Shown: piece by piece, positions 6,889-10,272 of the stretch
Layout: each line of letters opens with the position of its first letter
Numbering within the stretch: the stretch's first letter is position 1
Origin: a bacterium
GTDB lineage: Bacteria; Patescibacteria; Microgenomatia; Levybacterales; GWA1-39-11
Assembly (NCBI GenBank): GCA_021825285.1
Contig: JAKAHW010000025.1
Span: 1-10,272 of the forward strand
DNA length: 10,272 nucleotides
Direction: 5' to 3'
Notes under the pieces: model-generated
What the model saw: the letters and a program-made list of their open reading frames with translations, nothing else
Told to the model about the DNA's origin: nothing
Database searches by the model: none
Translations under genes and position numbers: made by a program

Positions 6889-7419
6889 CTATGGACAGGC
6901 TGTTGCGGTTGTTGCTACCTGGCAAGTTTTCCCGGTAGTTGACTCAAATTTCTGGACTAAGTTGGTTCCCCATTTTTTAGCTTTCAATTGGCCTGTTATT
7001 GTGAAGCTCGTGCAAGTTGTTCCTGCAGTACAAGCTGCTGGAGCTGCTGTATAGGCATATGCAGAATATCCGCCTGGAGCGGAAGGGGAAAGCTTCAAGT
7101 CGCCTGCAGTAACAAGATCTGAAACTGCCGCTGCAAAAAAACCATTCTTTCCCGTCGAATAGGTAACACCACCTGTAGCAATAGCTGCAATATCATTTTG
7201 TACTTTTGAGTCATTTGCCGCGTTTATTTTATCTGTTGGGTCAATTCCAATGATAACTGCTGCTGCGAGGATTGAAACTATTGCGATTACTACTAGAAGT
7301 TCTACTAACGTGAAGCCTTTGTTCGCGAATAAAACATTTACTTTTGAATTTGATAAAAGAGGAATTAAAGAAAAGCTAGATAAATAATGCCTATAAGCTC
7401 TAAACACATTTACCAACAT
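6889..7419 (-). CDS. Major-type IV prepilin, copy 1 (long leader)
   Basis: From ATG 7417-7419 this is a 176-residue prepilin with an unusually long leader of 35 residues ending FANKG, cut before FTLVELLVVIAIVSIL (Glu +5 present). The mature part is 142 residues: a hydrophobic helix, GIDPTDKINAANDSKVQNDI, an Ala/Thr/Gly-rich domain and four Cys near the C-terminus (PAACTAGTTC and TGKTC...ACP). An in-frame TTG at 7440 is unlikely to be the start because it lies between the promoter's -35 and -10 boxes. Copy 2 (7530-7988) differs from the mature form at only 15 of 142 positions. Without an obvious terminator after the TAG, transcription probably continues into pilD and the rest of the run. High similarity and its own promoter suggest an abundant fibre subunit, though that is inference. 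Confidence 0.85.
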   Translation of the reverse strand: MLVNVFRAYRHYLSSFSLIPLLSNSKVNVLFANKGFTLVELLVVIAIVSILAAAVIIGIDPTDKINAANDSKVQNDIAAIATGGVTYSTGKNGFFAAAVSDLVTAGDLKLSPSAPGGYSAYAYTAAPAACTAGTTCTSFTITGQLKAKKWGTNLVQKFESTTGKTCQVATTATACP

Positions 7420-7425
7420 ATAAAA

Positions 7426-7454
7426 AGTATTACTCAACAATTAGGTTTTGTCAA
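7426..7454 (-). promoter_or_regulatory. Promoter of prepilin copy 1 and probably the pil operon
   Basis: On the minus strand, TTGACA (7449-7454, 6/6) is followed after 17 bp by AATACT (7426-7431, 4/6). Six bases separate the -10 box from ATG 7417-7419, so the transcript would start at or next to the start codon. It lies just downstream of the copy 2 terminator, so it would be the main entry point for the genes that follow. Confidence 0.65.
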
Positions 7455-7489
7455 GTAGATTTGGGATAAATCGCAAGTTAGCTTTAGGC

Positions 7490-7514
7490 AAAAAAAATCT
7501 CCCCTTCGGGAGAT
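7490..7514 (-). terminator. Intrinsic terminator of prepilin copy 2
   Basis: On the minus strand the stem is ATCTCCC / GGGAGAT (7 bp, arms 7508-7514 and 7497-7503) with a GAAG tetraloop, followed directly by a run of seven more Ts (A run 7490-7497 on plus). It lies 15 bp after the copy 2 stop codon. This is the clearest terminator in the window. Confidence 0.92.
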
Positions 7515-7529
7515 CCCAGTCGATTCCTT

Positions 7530-7988
7530 TTATGGACAGGCTGTTGCGGTTGTTGCTACTTGGCAGGTTTTTCCTGTGGCTGATTCAAATTTCTGGACTA
7601 AGTTGGTTCCCCATTTTTTAGCTTTCAATTGGCCTGTTATTGTGAAACTCGTGCAAGTTGTTCCTGCAGTACAAGCTGCTGGAAGAGCAGTGTATACGTA
7701 TGCGGTATATCCGGTTGGAGCTGTTGGATTAAGTTTCAAATCGCCGCTCGTTGTAAGATCTGTTACCGCTGCTGCAAAAAAACCGTTGTTGGATGTAGAA
7801 TAAGTTATTCCGGCCGTTGCTATTGAAGCAATATCATTTTGTACTTTTGAGTCATTTGCCGCGTTTATTTTATCTGTTGGGTCAATTCCAATGATAACTG
7901 CTGCTGCGAGGATTGAAACTATTGCGATTACTACTAGAAGTTCTACTAACGTGAAGCCTTTGTTGATGTTGGACAGTTGTTTTTTCAT
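7530..7988 (-). CDS. Major-type IV prepilin, copy 2 (short leader, own transcription unit)
   Basis: This 152-residue prepilin has leader MKKQLSNINKG (11 residues, basic, typical), cut before FTLVELLVVIAIVSIL with Glu at +5. The mature 142 residues have the same layout as copy 1, including four Cys near the C-terminus. I chose ATG 7986-7988; an in-frame ATG at 8009 lies upstream of the -10 box and cannot be on the same transcript. Between a consensus-like promoter and a strong terminator it forms a single-gene unit, which would let it be made in large excess over the assembly proteins, as expected of a main fibre subunit. That role is inferred. Confidence 0.9.
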   Translation of the reverse strand: MKKQLSNINKGFTLVELLVVIAIVSILAAAVIIGIDPTDKINAANDSKVQNDIASIATAGITYSTSNNGFFAAAVTDLTTSGDLKLNPTAPTGYTAYVYTALPAACTAGTTCTSFTITGQLKAKKWGTNLVQKFESATGKTCQVATTATACP

Positions 7989-7998
7989 GTTATGTATA

Positions 7999-8028
7999 AT
8001 GATAACCATAAAAGAAATTGCTTGTCAA
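7999..8028 (-). promoter_or_regulatory. Promoter of prepilin copy 2
   Basis: On the minus strand, TTGACA (8023-8028, 6/6) is followed after 18 bp by TATCAT (7999-8004, 5/6). Ten bases separate the -10 box from ATG 7986-7988, leaving an expected 5' leader of only a few bases and no room for a Shine-Dalgarno sequence. Confidence 0.7.
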
Positions 8029-8110
8029 GAGAGTATTTTTACCGAGGCTATTTAAACTTATTTTTGATAAGCCTATAATAAAGCAGTTTTCGAAAAAAAC
8101 TCGAAAATAA

Positions 8111-8755
8111 TTAAAAAGACTCCAGAAAAATTTTCTCCGTTAAAAATCTTTTGTTTAAGTTATTTGTTTTTACCAATCCATAATTTTTGTTTAATTTAAA
8201 AAGCATATCTGCTAATATTTTCCCCTTATTTTTGTCTTGACTAAAAGAAGAAAGCAGGACATTTCTAATTGATAGAACTAATTTTTCATAGTTGTCGTCT
8301 TCATCTTTGTTCGCAAACAAAGAGTCGGCAAGCTTAAGATAGGAATTTATGTCTGAATCAGAAAAAGCTTTTTTAACTTCCTCATCAACTTGAGTGTCTT
8401 CCATTAGGTCTTCCTGTTTAAACTGCTTAAGACTGCTTCTTGAAATAATTGTGGGAAGAAATGCGTCTTTTGAGTGGGTTGAAAAAAAGAAAACAACATC
8501 CGAAGGCAATTCTTCAATAGTCTTAAGAAGCGCATTTTGGGCTTCAATTGTCCCGCCTTCATTTATCACAAAAATCCGGGAAGTTTCTCCGTAGCCTTTA
8601 ATGCCAAGCTTTTTCTTTATATCCCGCGCATCTGCAATTTTCAGCTTTTCATCATATGTATAGATGTTGTAGGAAAGGATCTTATTTTGAACTATATAGT
8701 TATCTATAAAATCTTGGCGGTCTTTGAGATTTCCTATAATAATGAAGCTTTGCAT
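8111..8755 (-). CDS. DNA polymerase III delta'-like clamp-loader protein, short form
   Basis: This protein is about 214 residues from ATG 8753-8755, much shorter than typical HolB/delta' (about 300-340). Its core aligns with the clamp-loader AAA+ region: DARDIKKKLGIK, then RIFVINEGG at the Walker B position (usual I-D-E-A), then EAQNALLKTIEELPSD, strongly typical of delta'/gamma/tau, and FLPTIISRS at the place of the SRC arginine-finger motif, with Arg kept and Cys replaced by Ser. No P-loop (GxxGxGKT) or zinc Cys cluster is present, so it should not hydrolyse ATP; delta' of E. coli also lacks ATPase activity. The C-terminal part is alpha-helical and rich in Lys and Asp. It may be the organism's delta' in reduced form. 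An in-frame ATG at 8773 would add six residues but lies upstream of the -10 box. Confidence 0.75.
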   Translation of the reverse strand: MQSFIIIGNLKDRQDFIDNYIVQNKILSYNIYTYDEKLKIADARDIKKKLGIKGYGETSRIFVINEGGTIEAQNALLKTIEELPSDVVFFFSTHSKDAFLPTIISRSSLKQFKQEDLMEDTQVDEEVKKAFSDSDINSYLKLADSLFANKDEDDNYEKLVLSIRNVLLSSFSQDKNKGKILADMLFKLNKNYGLVKTNNLNKRFLTEKIFLESF

Positions 8756-8763
8756 ATTGACTA

Positions 8764-8792
8764 ATATTAACATTTTTACTACGATTAAACAA
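8764..8792 (-). promoter_or_regulatory. Possible promoter of the delta'-like gene
   Basis: On the minus strand, TTGTTT (8787-8792) is followed after 17 bp by TAATAT (8764-8769), each 4/6 to consensus. ATG 8753-8755 follows after 8 nt, the same short spacing as the other promoters here. This spacing supports that ATG over the one at 8773. Confidence 0.4.
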
Positions 8793-8817
8793 AGCGCGAG
8801 TTACTCGTGTTGTTTTT
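8793..8817 (+). other. Near-palindrome with T-run between divergent genes (operator or attenuator candidate)
   Basis: The arms AGCGCGAG (8793-8800) and CTCGTGTT (8804-8811) form an 8-bp stem with two G-T pairs around a TTA loop, followed by GTTTTT (8812-8817) on the plus strand. The core CGAGT-T-ACTCG (8797-8807) is a perfect odd palindrome. It lies between the possible -35 box of the delta'-like gene and the TTGAAA possible -35 (8822-8827) of pilB. No plus-strand gene ends before it, so it could be a terminator for antisense reads, an attenuator for pilB, or a protein-binding site. Confidence 0.4.
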
Positions 8818-8828
8818 ATGTTTGAAAC

Positions 8829-8870
8829 TCTAAATCCTAATTACTATTTCCTAATCACTAATCACTAATT
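8829..8870 (+). repeat. Heptad repeat array directly upstream of pilB
   Basis: Six consecutive 7-bp units: TCTAAAT (8829), CCTAATT (8836), ACTATTT (8843), CCTAATC (8850), ACTAATC (8857) and ACTAATT (8864), ending one base before the pilB ATG. The consensus is (A/C)CTAAT(C/T). The array replaces any ribosome binding site. With TTGAAA at 8822-8827 it could carry a weak -10 box (TATTTC at 8845 after 17 bp), but this match is poor. Confidence 0.85.
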
Positions 8871-8871
8871 T

Positions 8872-10272
8872 ATGGATCAACTGCCCAACCAAAATATCAC
8901 GCCCCCGACCCAGAATAACCCTTTTGATTCGTCAATTCCAGCTCAAGGAACGGTAGCAAGTATTCTTCTTTCGGAAAAGGCAATAACTCTTGACCAATAT
9001 AATAATTTAAAGACCGAGGCAGCAAATAAAGGCACAGACATAGACAAGATTATTCTTGAGCTAGGGATAGTTAGCGAGGAAAAATTTTATGAAGAAAGGG
9101 CAAAATTAATTAATGTACCTTTTGTTTCAATTACTTCGCTTCCTTTTTCTCCTGAAGCATTGAGTTTTGTTCCAAAAGCTGTCGCCGAAAGATTTGATCT
9201 CATCCCATTTGCATATGATAAAGAAAAAAATGTCCTTTCTATTGCCATGGCAAACCCCTTGGATATTGAATCTATTAATTTTATAAAACAAAAAACAGGG
9301 CTCATCATCACCGTCTTTCAGGCTCTTCCTTCTGAAATAAAAAATTCAATTATGAACCAGTATACGGTAGGGCTGGTCGGAGAAGTTACGGAAGCGATTA
9401 AAGAAACTGAAAAAATTACACCGGTTAAGACATTTGACAAAAACACTATTAATCAGGTTATTAAAGAGGCGCCAATTGCAAAAATTGTGTCTACGATTCT
9501 TGAGTACGCTATAAAAAGCAGAGCCTCGGACGTACATCTTGAACCACAGGACGATAGAATTAGGGTGCGGTACAGAATTGACGGAATTTTGTATGAAAGA
9601 CTTTCGCTTCCCCTAACCGTAAAAGACGCGGTTATATCACGTATCAAAATACTCTCAGATATGAAGATTGATGAGCACAGGACTCCCCAAGACGGACGTT
9701 TTAATTTTAAATTTGGCGAAGAAGAAATTGACCTTCGTGTAAGCGTGTTACCTGTAGTTTTTGGCGAAAAGATTGTCATGCGTCTTTTAAAAAAGTCTGG
9801 AGGCATACCAAGCCTTAACGACCTTGGACTGGGGGGCATTGCTTTAAAAAATTTGGAAATAGCGATTTTACGGCCTCATGGAATTATAATTGTCTGCGGA
9901 CCTACGGGTTCCGGAAAAACCACTACGCTTTATTCGGTTTTGTCAAAACTAAACACAACGCGCGTTAATATTCTAACTTTGGAGGATCCTATTGAATACC
10001 AGATAGGAGGAGCAAACCAGGTTCAAATAAATCCTGAAGTTGGACTTACTTTTGCAACAGGCCTTAGGTCCTTCCTGCGACAAGATCCTAATATAATTCT
10101 GGTCGGAGAAATCCGTGACAGCGAAACCTCGGAGCTTGCAATCCAGGCATCCCTTACCGGTCATTTAGTGTTCTCAACGCTTCATACATCAAATGCTGCA
10201 GGAACTCTTCCGCGTCTTACAGACATGGGGGCCGAACCTTTCCTGCTTGCCTCTACCATGACCGCAGTTTTG
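8872..10272 (+). CDS. pilB: PilB, type IV pilus extension ATPase (3' end outside window)
   Basis: The open frame gives 467 residues from ATG 8872 to the edge. The N-terminal region (about 22-150) matches the MshEN/T2SSE N-terminal domain; the N2 and ATPase core follows with SDVHLE (219-224) and VRYRIDGILYE. The Walker A loop GPTGSGKT is at 343-350, the Asp box EDPIEY at 371-376, Walker B IILVGEIRD at 408-416 and the His box TGHLVFSTLHTSNA at 429-442. Conserved Arg residues in LRVSV and VMRLL are present. PilB is the hexameric cytoplasmic ATPase that drives pilin polymerisation through PilC. The tetracysteine zinc motif usual near the C-terminus would lie beyond the edge. The start is preceded by heptad repeats, not a Shine-Dalgarno sequence, and the gene is divergent from the other pil genes, so it probably opens a second operon. 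Confidence 0.95.
   Translation, partial: MDQLPNQNITPPTQNNPFDSSIPAQGTVASILLSEKAITLDQYNNLKTEAANKGTDIDKIILELGIVSEEKFYEERAKLINVPFVSITSLPFSPEALSFVPKAVAERFDLIPFAYDKEKNVLSIAMANPLDIESINFIKQKTGLIITVFQALPSEIKNSIMNQYTVGLVGEVTEAIKETEKITPVKTFDKNTINQVIKEAPIAKIVSTILEYAIKSRASDVHLEPQDDRIRVRYRIDGILYERLSLPLTVKDAVISRIKILSDMKIDEHRTPQDGRFNFKFGEEEIDLRVSVLPVVFGEKIVMRLLKKSGGIPSLNDLGLGGIALKNLEIAILRPHGIIIVCGPTGSGKTTTLYSVLSKLNTTRVNILTLEDPIEYQIGGANQVQINPEVGLTFATGLRSFLRQDPNIILVGEIRDSETSELAIQASLTGHLVFSTLHTSNAAGTLPRLTDMGAEPFLLASTMTAVL

Larger units (their letters stand above)
6889..7964 (-). repeat. Tandem duplication of a prepilin gene (641-bp offset)
   Basis: Segments 6889-7323 and 7530-7964 align without gaps at a constant offset of 641 bp. 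The blocks coding the N-terminus (7187-7323 and 7828-7964, 137 bp) are identical, and the block 6944-7042 versus 7585-7683 differs at one base. Between them (7043-7186 versus 7684-7827) differences are frequent, roughly a third of bases by eye. Identity ends sharply at the codons just before the PilD cleavage site. Confidence 0.9.

Noticed and set aside
6883..6938. Plus-strand AGGAGG followed by ATG and a 15-codon reading frame antisense to the end of prepilin copy 1
   Set aside because: The frame mirrors the Ala/Thr/Cys-rich coding strand. The same antisense start without the AGGAGG exists at copy 2 with a different length, so it is probably chance.
7440..7440. TTG start for prepilin copy 1 giving 183 residues
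   Set aside because: It lies between the -35 and -10 boxes of the best promoter, so it would not be transcribed; ATG 7419 is preferred.
7989..8009. Upstream ATG at 8009 for prepilin copy 2
   Set aside because: It precedes the -10 box, and ATG 7988 gives a typical basic leader MKKQ.
8045..8074. AGGCT...AGCCT arms with an inner CTTAT/ATAAG pair in the gap before prepilin copy 2
   Set aside because: Arms of 5 bp in AT-rich DNA with mutually exclusive foldings are likely by chance, and no T-run follows.
8087..8107. Inverted repeat TTTTCGA / TCGAAAA with 7-nt spacer after the delta'-like gene
   Set aside because: It is mostly A/T with only two G-C pairs and no T-run after it on the minus strand, so it does not qualify as a terminator.
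9453..9839. Minus-strand 128-residue open frame inside pilB
   Set aside because: It is opposite conserved PilB core sequence (SDVHLE to the region before Walker A), has no homology I recognise, and is a shadow frame.
1..10272. UGA recoding as in Gracilibacteria/Absconditabacteria
   Set aside because: TGA ends pilM, pilN and two minor prepilins at sensible positions with ATGA overlaps, and no gene has an internal TGA.

Overview
The window looks like a piece of chromosome from an AT-rich, small-genome bacterium with type IV pilus genes in a monoderm arrangement. The best fit is Candidate Phyla Radiation / Patescibacteria, perhaps Microgenomates. This is inferred from the compact overlapping genes, the near absence of Shine-Dalgarno sequences, a pilMNO set without pilP or pilQ, and heptanucleotide repeats around prepilin genes. 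No rRNA or marker search was possible. TGA ends several genes (pilM, pilN and two minor prepilins) and is not read as an amino acid, so a UGA-recoded code is not in use.

Layout. Positions 1-333 (+) hold the 3' end of trmD (tRNA m1G37 methyltransferase). Facing it from only 4 bp away is a long minus-strand run, read from about 7.4 kb down to 338: a major-type prepilin, pilD (prepilin peptidase), two GspG-like prepilins, a FimT/GspH-like prepilin, PilV-like and PilW-like minor prepilins, a PilX-like minor component, then pilM, pilN and pilO. Upstream, positions 7530-7988 hold a second, closely related prepilin with its own promoter and a clear intrinsic terminator. Positions 8111-8755 (-) encode a short DNA polymerase III delta'-like clamp-loader protein without a P-loop. 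Divergent from it, pilB (+), the pilus assembly ATPase, starts at 8872 and runs off the right edge. No intergenic gap exceeds 140 bp, and there are no tRNA, rRNA, CRISPR or insertion sequences.

How the genes fit together. PilD would cleave the leaders of the seven prepilins that carry the (K/R/N)-G cleavage site followed by Glu at +5, and possibly the atypical PilX-like protein. PilM (cytoplasmic, actin-like), PilN and PilO (single-pass membrane proteins) would form the alignment platform, and PilB would power extension. PilC, PilT and the rest of PilB are expected beyond the right edge. No secretin or PilP is seen, as expected if there is no outer membrane.

Most unusual points: (1) several promoters place the -10 box only 6-10 nt before the start codon, suggesting leaderless mRNAs; (2) seven-base tandem repeats lie in front of, or inside the leader-peptide codons of, pilus genes, and in one case supply the promoter; (3) the two tandem major prepilins have identical or nearly identical ends and a diverged centre, the pattern of gene conversion or diversification; (4) a near-palindrome with a T-run sits between the divergent delta'-like gene and pilB.
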